64,000 bases of DNA, from the NCBI GenBank assembly GCA_035547695.1, contig DASZUK010000024.1, positions 1 through 64,000 of the forward strand. Direction: 5' to 3'. The notes beneath the pieces are model-generated. The model was not told the DNA's origin. It did not search any database and worked only from the letters and a program-made list of their open reading frames with translations. Source of the stretch: DASZUK01 sp035547695. GTDB taxonomy: Bacteria > Actinomycetota > Acidimicrobiia > Acidimicrobiales > RAAP-2. The position numbers were made by a program, and so were the translations under genes. Below are positions 39,116 through 46,985 of the stretch, piece after piece; the first letter of the stretch is position 1; each line of letters starts with the position of its first letter.

Positions 39116-39188
39116 GGGGGTGTAGCTCAGTTGGCAGAGCGCAGCGTTCGCAATGCTGAGGCCGTGGGTTCGAATCCCATCACCTCCA
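39116..39188 (+). tRNA. tRNA-Ala (anticodon CGC)
   Basis: A complete cloverleaf: acceptor GGGGGTG / CACCTCC with one G-T, D-arm GCTC...GAGC, anticodon stem CAGCG/TGCTG with loop TTCGCAA (anticodon CGC at 34-36, codon GCG), T-arm with TTCGAAT, discriminator A. CCA is not encoded. It sits exactly at the change from high-GC core to lower-GC accessory DNA and two genes before a tyrosine integrase, so its 3' end is a candidate attachment site. Confidence 0.95.
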
Positions 39189-39193
39189 CGGCG

Positions 39194-39399
39194 GTCCGAG
39201 ATACTCGGGGAGAGAGGCCAGGGTGACCTGGACTTTCGTGCTCCAAGGTGGGTTTCCCACCGAGGGGAACCCCGAGTATCTCGGACGCGTGGGAGGGCAG
39301 GTGCCTGTGCGGCCCACCGGTGCACACCCCGCATTGACCTGCGGCTTCGACGTTCCGAGGTAGGCAGTGGGTGGGCATGCCCACCCGAGTATCTCGGAC
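39194..39399. repeat. Three copies of a 16-17-base palindromic repeat beside tRNA-Ala
   Basis: GTCCGAGATACTCGGGG at 39194-39210, its exact inverse CCCCGAGTATCTCGGAC at 39270-39286, and CCCGAGTATCTCGGAC again at 39384-39399. Each unit is itself a dyad (CCGAG-ATA-CTCGG). No coding sequence is credible across 39189-39473. They may be integrase/excisionase arm sites or an operator. Confidence 0.75.
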
Positions 39400-39611
39400 G
39401 GCTGGTGCAGGCTGCGAGGGCACAGAATTGCCCCCGCCAAGTTGCCGTTTGCGGCGACCGTTCTCCGGTCGCCATGGCCGAAGCGTCCTTTCTCACTCGC
39501 AAGCAGGCGGCTGCCGCCTGCGGTTGCTCGGAAGACACGCTTCGCCGGGACCAGCGCCAAGGACGGCTGCCGCACACCTGTCGGAGCGACGACGGCGTGA
39601 CGCTCGCTGGG

Positions 39612-41047
39612 TTCAACCGGTCGTTGCAACGCCTGTCTGGTGAAGCAACCGTAGCTGTTCGTTCAGGGCTTCGGCGGGGGTCTTCCAGCCGAGGATCTTG
39701 CGGGGTCTGCTGTTGATCGCGACCTGAACGGCGAGGAGGTCCTGCAGGGTCCATCGGGACAGGTCAGTGCCCTTCGGAAAGTACTGGCGTAACAGACCAT
39801 TGGTGTTCTCGTTCGTGCCGCGCTGCCATGGCGAGTGCGGGTCTGCGAAGTAGACGGCGATACCGGTGTCGATCTTGAACTGGGCGTGGGCGGACAGTTC
39901 CTTGCCGCGATCCCAGGTCAGTGATCGCAGCAGCTCGGTCGGCATCGAGGTCATCGTTGCCTCGAGCGCGTCCTTCATGGCAAGAGCCCCGTAGCCGCCG
40001 AGAGCGGGCCCGTTCTTGACTGGCGGGATGGTGCCGTAGCCCTCCATGCGGGGGAGGTGGACGAGCAGGGTGTAGCGACTCGTGCGCTCGACGACGGTGC
40101 CGATCGCGGAACGGTTCAGCCCGATCATGAGGTCGCCCTCCCAGTGGCCGGGGACGGCGCGGTCGTCGGCCTCGGCCGGCCGTTCACTGAGGACGACGTC
40201 AGCGGTGACGTGACCCTGCGGCCTATTCCGGGCCCGTTCTCGAGGCTTGCGTAACGCTCGCCCGGTCCGCAAGCAGGCCACTACCTCGCGTTTGAGTGCA
40301 CCGCGTCCTTGGACGTAGAGCGCCTGGTAGATCGCCTCGTGGCTGATCCGCATAGTTTCGTCGTCAGCGAAGTCGATGACCAGCCGCCGTGAGATCTGCT
40401 CCGGGCTCCAAGCCGTCGCCCAGCGCCGGTCCGCCCGGTGCGGCTTGTTCAGTCCCTTCCATCTCGTCTCAGGGCCGGAGGCGACGGTGCCGTCGGGACG
40501 CTGTAACTGTCCGCTAAGCCGCGTCTGTACATACTCCTTCAGCTGCGGGTTCGTTACGAGCTTCGCCTTCTTGGGTCGCCGGGCCGCGGTCTGGGCCTTC
40601 CACTGTGCGACCGTGGCGCGGTAGTCGCGCTTGCCGCCGCGGGTGGCGGAGTTGCGTCGCAGCTCCCGGGAGATCGTGCTGGGGTGCCGATCGAGTTCGC
40701 GGGCAATCGCTCGAACGCCGAGGCCTTTGGCCTTCAGCACAGCGAGTTCCTCACGCTCGCTGAACGACAGGTAGCGGCCGGTCGGCTCGGCCAGGCTCAA
40801 CGGCGGCATGCCGCCAGCGTGACGAAACCAGCGTGATGCGACGGGGATGGACACACCGACCTCGATCGCCGCCTCCTCGGTGCGTTTCCCCTGCGCGATC
40901 AGACGCCAGAACTCGCGCTCCACATGCCGAGCCGGGATCGGCCGACCAGGTGAACGCATCGCCGGTCGCAAAGCCCGGTCTGCTCGCTGCTGCCGTCGAA
41001 CCACCCAGCACCTCCATCATTCTGAGGTGTTGCGACAACCAGTTGAA
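39612..41047 (-). mobile_element. IS30-family insertion sequence, about 1436 bp
   Basis: Terminal inverted repeats of 23 bases match at 19 positions; both begin TTCAAC and continue GGT.GT.GCAAC.CCT reading inward, resembling the IS30 end consensus (ATTCAATTGGTCAACGCAACA-like). One transposase gene fills the element. A target duplication could not be resolved. It interrupts the HTH gene. Confidence 0.85.
39613..41004 (-). CDS. IS30-family transposase
   Basis: DDE transposase. The N-terminal HTH (LSFSEREELAVLKAKGLGVRAIARELDRHPSTISRELRRN region) is intact. The catalytic triad is visible as GHWEGDLMIG, LTWDRGKELS and the Glu in SPWQRGTNENTNGLLRQYFP. GTG 41004 has GGAGG six bases upstream; ATG 40959 (MRSPGRPIPARH) is the alternative. 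Full length at 463 residues with no frameshift, so probably active. Confidence 0.93.
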   Translation of the reverse strand: MVRRQQRADRALRPAMRSPGRPIPARHVEREFWRLIAQGKRTEEAAIEVGVSIPVASRWFRHAGGMPPLSLAEPTGRYLSFSEREELAVLKAKGLGVRAIARELDRHPSTISRELRRNSATRGGKRDYRATVAQWKAQTAARRPKKAKLVTNPQLKEYVQTRLSGQLQRPDGTVASGPETRWKGLNKPHRADRRWATAWSPEQISRRLVIDFADDETMRISHEAIYQALYVQGRGALKREVVACLRTGRALRKPRERARNRPQGHVTADVVLSERPAEADDRAVPGHWEGDLMIGLNRSAIGTVVERTSRYTLLVHLPRMEGYGTIPPVKNGPALGGYGALAMKDALEATMTSMPTELLRSLTWDRGKELSAHAQFKIDTGIAVYFADPHSPWQRGTNENTNGLLRQYFPKGTDLSRWTLQDLLAVQVAINSRPRKILGWKTPAEALNEQLRLLHQTGVATTG

Positions 41048-41283
41048 TTCGCCCTCTATGCCGTGGCCGATCTGGTGGCAGCAGAGCGCCTCGACCCGCT
41101 GATGGCCCCCGCGCCGGCTGCCGAGGTGCTTGGTCAAGACACCTCCGACCGCGAGCTGGCAATGGCCCGCCAGGAGCTGGCGGTCGCCCAGGCCCGGATC
41201 GCCGAGTTGTCTGCATGGATCACCAGGACCGAGGGTGAGGTCGCCTTCCTTCGCTCGTTGCTCGCCAACGGTCGGGTCGCCTG

Positions 41284-43239
41284 ATGGGCCGGCCGCTCAC
41301 GGGCAGCCTTCGCCGACGAGGCGATCGCTGGTTGGCCTCAGTCCCTCGCCTCGATCCGACCAAGCGGGTGGAGTGCGCGTTCGCTGACCGGTCCGAGGCC
41401 GAGCGATGGCGAGACGAGCAATTGGCCCGTCGCCACGACGGCCATGAGCCGCAAAAGCCGTCGCGGGTAGCGGGCCCACCATCGCCACCGCCACACCGTT
41501 CACCGGCACCGGCAGCATCACCGGGACTGCCCGCGTTGGCCGGTCTCGCCTTCGCCTGGCATCACGAGTACTACGAGGAGCTGGAAAACGCAGGCGCCGA
41601 CCGTTCGATCGAGGCGTGGCGTGACTTGGAGCTTCATGTGCTCCCCTACTTCGCCGGCCTCTTGGAAAGCGATCTCGACACCGGACGGAGCATGGTGAAG
41701 GACTGGCTCCGCACGATGTCGGGGCGTGAGGCTCTCACCCCGGGATCAACCTTCCGGCCGGGCCGGACTCGCTACGCCCGCCAGACCGCCAGCTCGTATT
41801 TGTGGCTACTCCGTCAGGTGCTGGCCCACGCCCGAGACCTCGGCTACGCCATTCCCCACTACGCAGAGGGAAACGGTATCCACGCGCTCCATCCTTTGGG
41901 CCGGACCAAGAAGCGCCGAGCGCCTATCGTCTCGGTCGAGGTGACGGCCGCGATGGCCGGACAGCTTCACGTCATTCACCAAAGCGTGCTCTGGCTCTTG
42001 CGGCTCTGCGGGCTACGGATCAGCGAGAGCTACGGGCTGCTGGTCGCCAACGTGGTCATCGACACGGACGGCGATGGCTTCTTGGTCGGGGGGAACCAGG
42101 GAGGCCGGCGTTTTCGCCACCGCACTGACGACGGCGAGGTAGCCGAGGGGACGCACAAGGAATCGGGCAAGACCGACAGCGCCACCCGGCTGGTCGCGTT
42201 GCCCGCCCCGCTCACCGCGCTGCTCTTGACCCTGATCGACGCCTATCACCGGGCGCCGGATGGCTCCCTCGACCCGACGGTCCGACTGATCCCCACCATT
42301 CGGGCCGAAGGTGGCGGTCAGGGTGGGTTCCGCAGCGCGCTCCGGGTTGCGGCCGAAGCAGTGGGCGGCCCTGAAGACGAGGACTCCTACCGGATCGTGC
42401 CTCACGACCTGCGGAAGAACTTCGCTACCGACCTGGCCTGGGCAGAAGACGTCTCGGGGTTGGTGGCCCGGCGGGCGATGGGCCACCGGGTCGGGAGTGA
42501 CGTCTTCGACCTCGTCTACACCCTCGACTCCCGATTGAAAGAGCACCTGGTGCCCGTAGCCCGCCAGATCGAGCGGGAGCTCAGCGCAGCAGGTGTCAAC
42601 TCCCTGATGGTCCCCACGACCCGGCGACCGGTCTACGGAAGCGAGTTGGACGAGAGTCGGGTAGCGGCCGTCGACGCCCACCTAGAGATGGCCGGTTGGC
42701 AGCGCCGTGATCGCGACGGCCTCCTCGACGTGAAGGAGGTGGCCGCACTGCTGCGGCGGGATGTCCGTACGGTCCGGCGGCTCTTGCCCACCTCCATCCC
42801 GGCCGTCAAGGTCGGCCACGAGTGGCGGTGCCGAGCCGACGACGTGCTGTCGTTCGCCAGTCGGTCCGAGGGCTACCAGTTTCTAGGGGATCTCGTTGAG
42901 GGAACGAGCACCGACTACTACGCCGTCTATCGGACGATGAAGCGCATGGGCCTGACCACCAAGAAGGTCGATGGCCTGCGGGGGACGCTCCTCCACGATG
43001 TCGATGCCGAGTTGCTCGTGGCGGAGCTGGCACGAGTCGATCGGCTCCGCGCCCGGTCGGTCACTGTCGTCCAAGCGGCTGCGATGCTGACGACCTCGAC
43101 GAGCGTCATCTACAAATGGATGGAGAGCGGGCGCCTGACGCTCGATGCCGAGCGAGACACCAACGGCGCCCGGTACATCACGAGAGGTCGGTGCGGCGCG
43201 CAGCGTCGGGTCGATCTACCGGCAGGCGACCTCGGGTGA
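41284..43239 (+). CDS. Tyrosine site-specific integrase with C-terminal HTH modules
   Basis: Integrates and excises the element. Catalytic residues: Arg245 (LRISESYG), His374 and Arg377 (PHDLRKNFA), His401 (MGHRVGS), Tyr412 (FDLVYTL). The N-terminal AP2-like arm-binding region (residues 1-45) and SAM-like core-binding domain precede it. After the catalytic domain there are about 200 extra residues with two excisionase/MerR-like helix-turn-helix segments (around 485-530, DVKEVAALLRRDVRTVRRLL, and 598-625, TVVQAAAMLTTSTSVIYKWM), which ordinary integrases lack. 651 residues. Confidence 0.92.
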   Translation: MGRPLTGSLRRRGDRWLASVPRLDPTKRVECAFADRSEAERWRDEQLARRHDGHEPQKPSRVAGPPSPPPHRSPAPAASPGLPALAGLAFAWHHEYYEELENAGADRSIEAWRDLELHVLPYFAGLLESDLDTGRSMVKDWLRTMSGREALTPGSTFRPGRTRYARQTASSYLWLLRQVLAHARDLGYAIPHYAEGNGIHALHPLGRTKKRRAPIVSVEVTAAMAGQLHVIHQSVLWLLRLCGLRISESYGLLVANVVIDTDGDGFLVGGNQGGRRFRHRTDDGEVAEGTHKESGKTDSATRLVALPAPLTALLLTLIDAYHRAPDGSLDPTVRLIPTIRAEGGGQGGFRSALRVAAEAVGGPEDEDSYRIVPHDLRKNFATDLAWAEDVSGLVARRAMGHRVGSDVFDLVYTLDSRLKEHLVPVARQIERELSAAGVNSLMVPTTRRPVYGSELDESRVAAVDAHLEMAGWQRRDRDGLLDVKEVAALLRRDVRTVRRLLPTSIPAVKVGHEWRCRADDVLSFASRSEGYQFLGDLVEGTSTDYYAVYRTMKRMGLTTKKVDGLRGTLLHDVDAELLVAELARVDRLRARSVTVVQAAAMLTTSTSVIYKWMESGRLTLDAERDTNGARYITRGRCGAQRRVDLPAGDLG

Positions 43240-43421
43240 CTGTTGCCGACTTCCTCGCCTTGACGGGGTTCAGCGAAGACGACGTGGACGCCTTGGTCAA
43301 GGCCCGCTTCCTGGTTCGAGTCCGCCCGAACGGCCTCACGGCCAAGTCGGTGCGCGCCTGGGCGGCCGGACACCGCCCGGAGCTCCTGGGAGAACCGCTC
43401 CTACGCCAGGTTTCGGCGTGA
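43236..43421 (+). CDS. Small HTH-like protein coupled to the integrase
   Basis: 61 residues starting at a GTG that overlaps the integrase stop (GTGA). VADFLALTGFSEDDVDALVK looks like a third HTH module of the kind at the integrase C-terminus. Either a separate coupled gene or the tail of the integrase displaced by a frameshift near 43200-43236; the clean GTGA overlap slightly favours a separate gene. Confidence 0.55.
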   Translation: MTVADFLALTGFSEDDVDALVKARFLVRVRPNGLTAKSVRAWAAGHRPELLGEPLLRQVSA

Positions 43422-43501
43422 GCGACGACTGATGACCAGCCAGACCGGACCCTCGGTACACGACGGTGACCTTCCGGCACCATGAAGGTTGGCATCCGGC
43501 A

Positions 43502-43654
43502 GTGACTGAGTTGGCGCTACTTGACCTGGCTGAGCGTCTTGAGGATGCAGCCGAGTACCTCGCCCCTTCCCAATCCACCGACGCAGCCCTCCTGCGCGCA
43601 GCGGCGAAGGCACTCCGAAGCGATGTCGCTCGGTCCCTCGGCCTGGCCGAGTAG
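43502..43654 (+). CDS. Small conserved protein, paralogue of the gene at 49560
   Basis: 50 residues from GTG 43502. TELALLDLAERLEDAAEYL and ALLRAAAKALRSDVARSL align with the protein at 49560 (TPLALLDLAERLNEAADYV; TLRAAANVLRLQVAREM), roughly half identical. Predicted all-helical. The repetition of the pair in one element shows it is a real gene; function unknown. Confidence 0.55.
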   Translation: MTELALLDLAERLEDAAEYLAPSQSTDAALLRAAAKALRSDVARSLGLAE

Positions 43655-43733
43655 AGGCTACCGATAGCCGCGGTCGATAGATCGGGTTGCCCGCGCTGCC
43701 GAACTCCTAGGCCACTCCGCAAGCCGCAAGAGA

Positions 43734-45671
43734 CTACGAGCGCAGCTGACTATTTGCGGCCCCGAACAGCTTTGCTGCTCGCTGAATTGTCTCCGTGTCC
43801 AGCTCTGGCAACAGCTCACTTTGGTGCCGTTCGAAATACAGGGCTGGTGGCAGATGATCGAGACGGCCCTGGCCAAAGCCTTCGAGCACGGCGTCGATAC
43901 GCTTCGTGATGCGGGGTTCCTCCGTGGCATCTGGCAGCCGATCCTGCTGGATCACGCCATAGATGGCCCGGGCGCTGTCTTCGCCACCGACCCCCTGGAC
44001 GAGCCTCAGATAGAAGGCTTCAGACATCAAATCCTCAATATCGGCAAGTTCGACACCGAGGACAGCGGAGACCTTGACGACCTGGTCGGCTTGTAGATCG
44101 CCGTCTCGTACGAGCTTCTCGACCTTGGAGAGTTTGTTTCCAGTTACATCGATCAAGGCACAGATGTTCAGTTGCTGGCCTCTGAACAATCGAACAAAAG
44201 TATCCATCTTGTCTACGCCGCCTACAGGCGTGATCGTCCACCTACGGTCGAGGCCGGCCTGGCCGGCCATCTCACAGGCGCGGCTTAATAGCTGCAGGTA
44301 GACCAGGTCCGAAGTCCCTTCGACCAGCAACACGTTGGGGGCGACAAACAGGGTCTGGCCGATCTCATAGCCCAATGCTGCTTGGAGTGGAAAGAGCGTG
44401 TCTCGGTCAACGTTGTAAGCGTGTGGCCGCACCGTGGTCCCACCCGGTTCCATATCGACGACGGGTCGTGCACGGTCGAGCCGATCGGGGTCGACAAGGA
44501 ATGGTTGGTGGGTCGTGTAGAGGATTTGGTGGTCAGCCAGTCGATTATCGAGAACTTTCAGAAAGTCGCGCTGTGCAAGACCGTGTAGAGCGGTTCCCGG
44601 TTCGTCCAACAAAAGAACCAGCGACCGACCCGGATACTCCTTGCGAATCTGAGCGAAGTTCACGAGAAAGGAGAAGAACCATATAAATCCGTTTGAACTG
44701 CGGTCAACCGGAACACTCACACCGTGTCGGTTGTCCTTGACCCTCACCTTCAGGATCAGATCTCCCCGCCCCTGAGGGTTGTCGGGCGTGGGTTCATAAG
44801 TGTGATCGAAGTCAATACTGCTCGTCTGGTTTTGGCTCCAATAGGTGTAGAGCTCCTCGCTAATGCGGATGCTCGCCGACTCCAGGCGGTTTCTAAGTGC
44901 GTTGTAGTCGTGCTTGCCAAGATCATCCAGGTCGATCCGAGCTTCGTCAATCAGCGCCAAGAAGGTCCGTTCGGGTGGCGTCAGGTGCCCACCAGCGCTG
45001 CGCTTGGCAAGTAGCTCGCGAACGTTTCCCTCGCCGGCCATCCGGTCGTAGTCGTCGAAGTAGACGTAGAGCGGCTCAAAGCTCCTAAGCACGTCGATAG
45101 CTGCACTGGTAGGCGACTGATCCCGCCAGCCCCTCACCGTCTGGGCGACCTCGGCCAGTTCCGCGTGGGTGCCAGTGTCAGCCATCTCCAGGAGCTTGGC
45201 GATCGACTTCGGCTTCGCTGCTCCGAGATTTGCGCCTGACTGGCTAATGAGATGAGCGACGACGAGTGCCTCGTCGACTTTCACGTCCCAGGTCCGGTGA
45301 CGGGCATAGTCGACGGTCACCGCGACTGTGGAATCGTCGCCGAGCTGGACTGCACCCTCTCCGAAGGTGTTGGTCAAGACATCGACCTCTGGACCATCCA
45401 GCGCGTAGGTCGCCCTAACGACCTTCGGGTATACGAAGCCGGAACTCTTGATGTCGTGCTCGATGTCGCCCAGGCCCTTGCGAGGGTAATCATCGTTGAT
45501 GTCGAAGTTGGCCGGTTGTCCAGGTGCGGGGTTGATCCGAACCAGCGCTTGAAGGCAGTTCGTTTTGCCAGACTCGTTCTTGCCGACAAAGCAGGTGACA
45601 CGCTCGATGGGGATGTCACCCGAGTCCTCGATGGACCGAAAGTTGGTGATCTGGAAGTTCGTAAGCCTCAT
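43734..45671 (-). CDS. OLD-family ATP-dependent endonuclease-like protein (AAA ATPase + TOPRIM)
   Basis: A 645-residue anti-phage-type ATPase/nuclease. N-terminal SMC/RecF-like start MRLTNFQITNFRSI with Walker A GKNESGKTN (30-38); Walker B SLVLLLDEPGTALHG; H-switch ILYTTHQPF. The C-terminal TOPRIM is recognisable at LLVEGTSDLVYLQLL and ICALIDVTGNK; the second acidic motif is DVT rather than DxD, so metal binding may be altered. GajA, AriA and Old share this architecture, but no GajB helicase or AriB partner is adjacent. Codon use and GC are lower than the core genome. Confidence 0.85.
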   Translation of the reverse strand: MRLTNFQITNFRSIEDSGDIPIERVTCFVGKNESGKTNCLQALVRINPAPGQPANFDINDDYPRKGLGDIEHDIKSSGFVYPKVVRATYALDGPEVDVLTNTFGEGAVQLGDDSTVAVTVDYARHRTWDVKVDEALVVAHLISQSGANLGAAKPKSIAKLLEMADTGTHAELAEVAQTVRGWRDQSPTSAAIDVLRSFEPLYVYFDDYDRMAGEGNVRELLAKRSAGGHLTPPERTFLALIDEARIDLDDLGKHDYNALRNRLESASIRISEELYTYWSQNQTSSIDFDHTYEPTPDNPQGRGDLILKVRVKDNRHGVSVPVDRSSNGFIWFFSFLVNFAQIRKEYPGRSLVLLLDEPGTALHGLAQRDFLKVLDNRLADHQILYTTHQPFLVDPDRLDRARPVVDMEPGGTTVRPHAYNVDRDTLFPLQAALGYEIGQTLFVAPNVLLVEGTSDLVYLQLLSRACEMAGQAGLDRRWTITPVGGVDKMDTFVRLFRGQQLNICALIDVTGNKLSKVEKLVRDGDLQADQVVKVSAVLGVELADIEDLMSEAFYLRLVQGVGGEDSARAIYGVIQQDRLPDATEEPRITKRIDAVLEGFGQGRLDHLPPALYFERHQSELLPELDTETIQRAAKLFGAANSQLRS

Positions 45672-45875
45672 GACCTGTCCCGGTTGGCCGCCGCACGACG
45701 ACTGCGATGGGCGGAACCCAGGACCGGCGGTCGCCAGCATGTTAGCTGCGGTCGTGCATGAGGCCATGGATGTTCCGGACGTCGGGGAAACCAGGCGGTG
45801 CGGCCTGGAGCAACGTTGCCCTTCCTCGGATGGTCGCTGGGTCGCACCCGACGTCATGATTGGGGTGTTCCCGGA

Positions 45876-46049
45876 TACCAACGCCGGGCACTCGATACCA
45901 ACCCCTGGTCAGGGACTACTTTTCCTGTTCCCCCGCCGACGGTCGGCCCCTCACGGAGCCGACCGCTGCAACGAACCGGCCCGTTTGGGCCGGTGCTGAT
46001 CCGTCCCACCAACGACCCGAAGGGAATCCGGGGTCGGGTGGAGCAAGAT
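45876..46049 (+). other. Repeated structured element, copy A (candidate ncRNA leader or origin/oriT-like site)
   Basis: A non-coding 174-base block sharing conserved segments and length with 49921-50095: TACCAACGCC at the left end, CGATACCAA then CCCTG.TCAGGG, AACGAACCGGCC...GGCCGGTGCTG in the middle, GGAGCAAGAT at the right end. Between them the sequence differs but hairpins are kept: CGGTCGGC/GCCGACCG, CCGGCCC/GGGCCGG and CGACCC/GGGTCG. It lies in the 444-base gap between the OLD-like gene and the gene at 46116, on the same strand as the latter and 66 bases upstream of it. Confidence 0.7.
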
Positions 46050-46115
46050 CACGCGCACACCCCGGTGCCACACTGGTCTGTCGAACCAGACGAGCGCCGA
46101 AAGAGCGGATAAGCG

Positions 46116-46964
46116 ATGAATGAGACGTGGGCCGTGCTGTTCGGAACGAACTCGGTGGCGATCCAGGCCGGAGAATTGCAGGTTCGGCCAGGACTCGGCC
46201 GCCACCAACTTGTCATTCCCATCCAGGTCCGTCCCACCCACGAGTCTGCAGATGGTCACGACCTTTCGTTCGCGGGCTCGGTGTCAGCCAGGTCGCTGCG
46301 AGGGGCGGGTGGCTATCTCGGCCGAATTCATCCGACCTCACCACGCCGGATCGCGGTCAACACCCAGCTCGACGAGTATCTCCACGTCGACATCGATCCT
46401 CGTCAGATAGCCGTGATCGAGAGCTATCGGGACGGGGGGTTTGCCCTCGACCTCCAAATCGAGATCGTGGCTGACTCCGGTGCTAGCCACGGATCGGCCA
46501 CCATCAGCGGTCACGCGGTGTCACGTGAGACTTGGCTCAGTCTGTTGGAGCAAATGCGCTACCAGCGGACCCTCCTGCTGGAACTTCCAGCTCCAGACAA
46601 CCAGGCGACACCGCAGCTTGCTAAGGCCGTCTCCTACTTCGCAAACGCGCAACGTCGATTCCTCGAAGGCGATAACCGACTGGCGCTCGAAGCGATCCGA
46701 CAGTCGCTCGCCGCTTTGGCCAACCAAGACCCCAATGCCGAAGATGCTGCCGAAGCCGTCATTGGAGAACTCAAGTCCTTGCGTTTCGGCGAGGCGCAGT
46801 TCGTCGAACGTTTTGACCTCGTGCGTCGGGCGGCGAAACTCTTGAGTGACCTCGCAGCGCACCCCGAGGTGGCTGAGACGGGGCCGCATGAGGTCCGTTC
46901 GGCGATCCTGATCGCCGGCGGGCTGCTTCAGTGGTACACGGCTGAGTCTGGTGTCCAGAGATAG
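46116..46964 (+). CDS. Unknown protein (282 residues) downstream of element copy A
   Basis: Not recognised. The first 165 residues look beta-rich (WAVLFGTNSVAIQ, HQLVIPIQVRP, GFALDLQIEIV) and contain no transmembrane helix. The last 110 residues are helical (AKAVSYFANAQRRFLEGDNR, LALEAIRQSLAALANQ) and TPR-like in feel. It is preceded by GAGCGGATAAGCG and the structured element. Its location within a presumptive defence cargo is the only functional hint. Confidence 0.65.
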   Translation: MNETWAVLFGTNSVAIQAGELQVRPGLGRHQLVIPIQVRPTHESADGHDLSFAGSVSARSLRGAGGYLGRIHPTSPRRIAVNTQLDEYLHVDIDPRQIAVIESYRDGGFALDLQIEIVADSGASHGSATISGHAVSRETWLSLLEQMRYQRTLLLELPAPDNQATPQLAKAVSYFANAQRRFLEGDNRLALEAIRQSLAALANQDPNAEDAAEAVIGELKSLRFGEAQFVERFDLVRRAAKLLSDLAAHPEVAETGPHEVRSAILIAGGLLQWYTAESGVQR

Positions 46965-46985
46965 ACGCTCACGTCGGGAGGTCCC

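Larger units (their letters stand above)
39474..41284 (+). pseudogene. HTH/coiled-coil regulator (excisionase-like) split by IS30
   Basis: Left part 39474-39611 encodes MAEASFLTRKQAAAACGCSE and the rest of a MerR/excisionase-type helix-turn-helix; right part 41048-41284 encodes AVADLVAAERLDPLMAP followed by a coiled coil (ARQELAVAQARIAELSAW). Removing exactly 39612-41047 joins the two in frame to a 124-residue protein. The right part's stop overlaps the integrase ATG (TGATG), so the intact gene was coupled to the integrase and probably regulated it or acted as directionality factor. Confidence 0.8.

Noticed and set aside
39153..39716. An open frame running from inside the tRNA through the palindromic repeats
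   Set aside because: Only its part from 39474 has a recognisable HTH; the upstream portion crosses a tRNA and repeats, so it is not coding.
39612..41047. A target-site duplication for the IS30 element
   Set aside because: TTC flanks the right end and is also part of the left terminal repeat, so the apparent duplication cannot be separated from the repeat itself.
43145..43432. A second small frame overlapping the integrase end
   Set aside because: The frame at 43236-43421 with a GTGA overlap and HTH-like sequence explains the region better.
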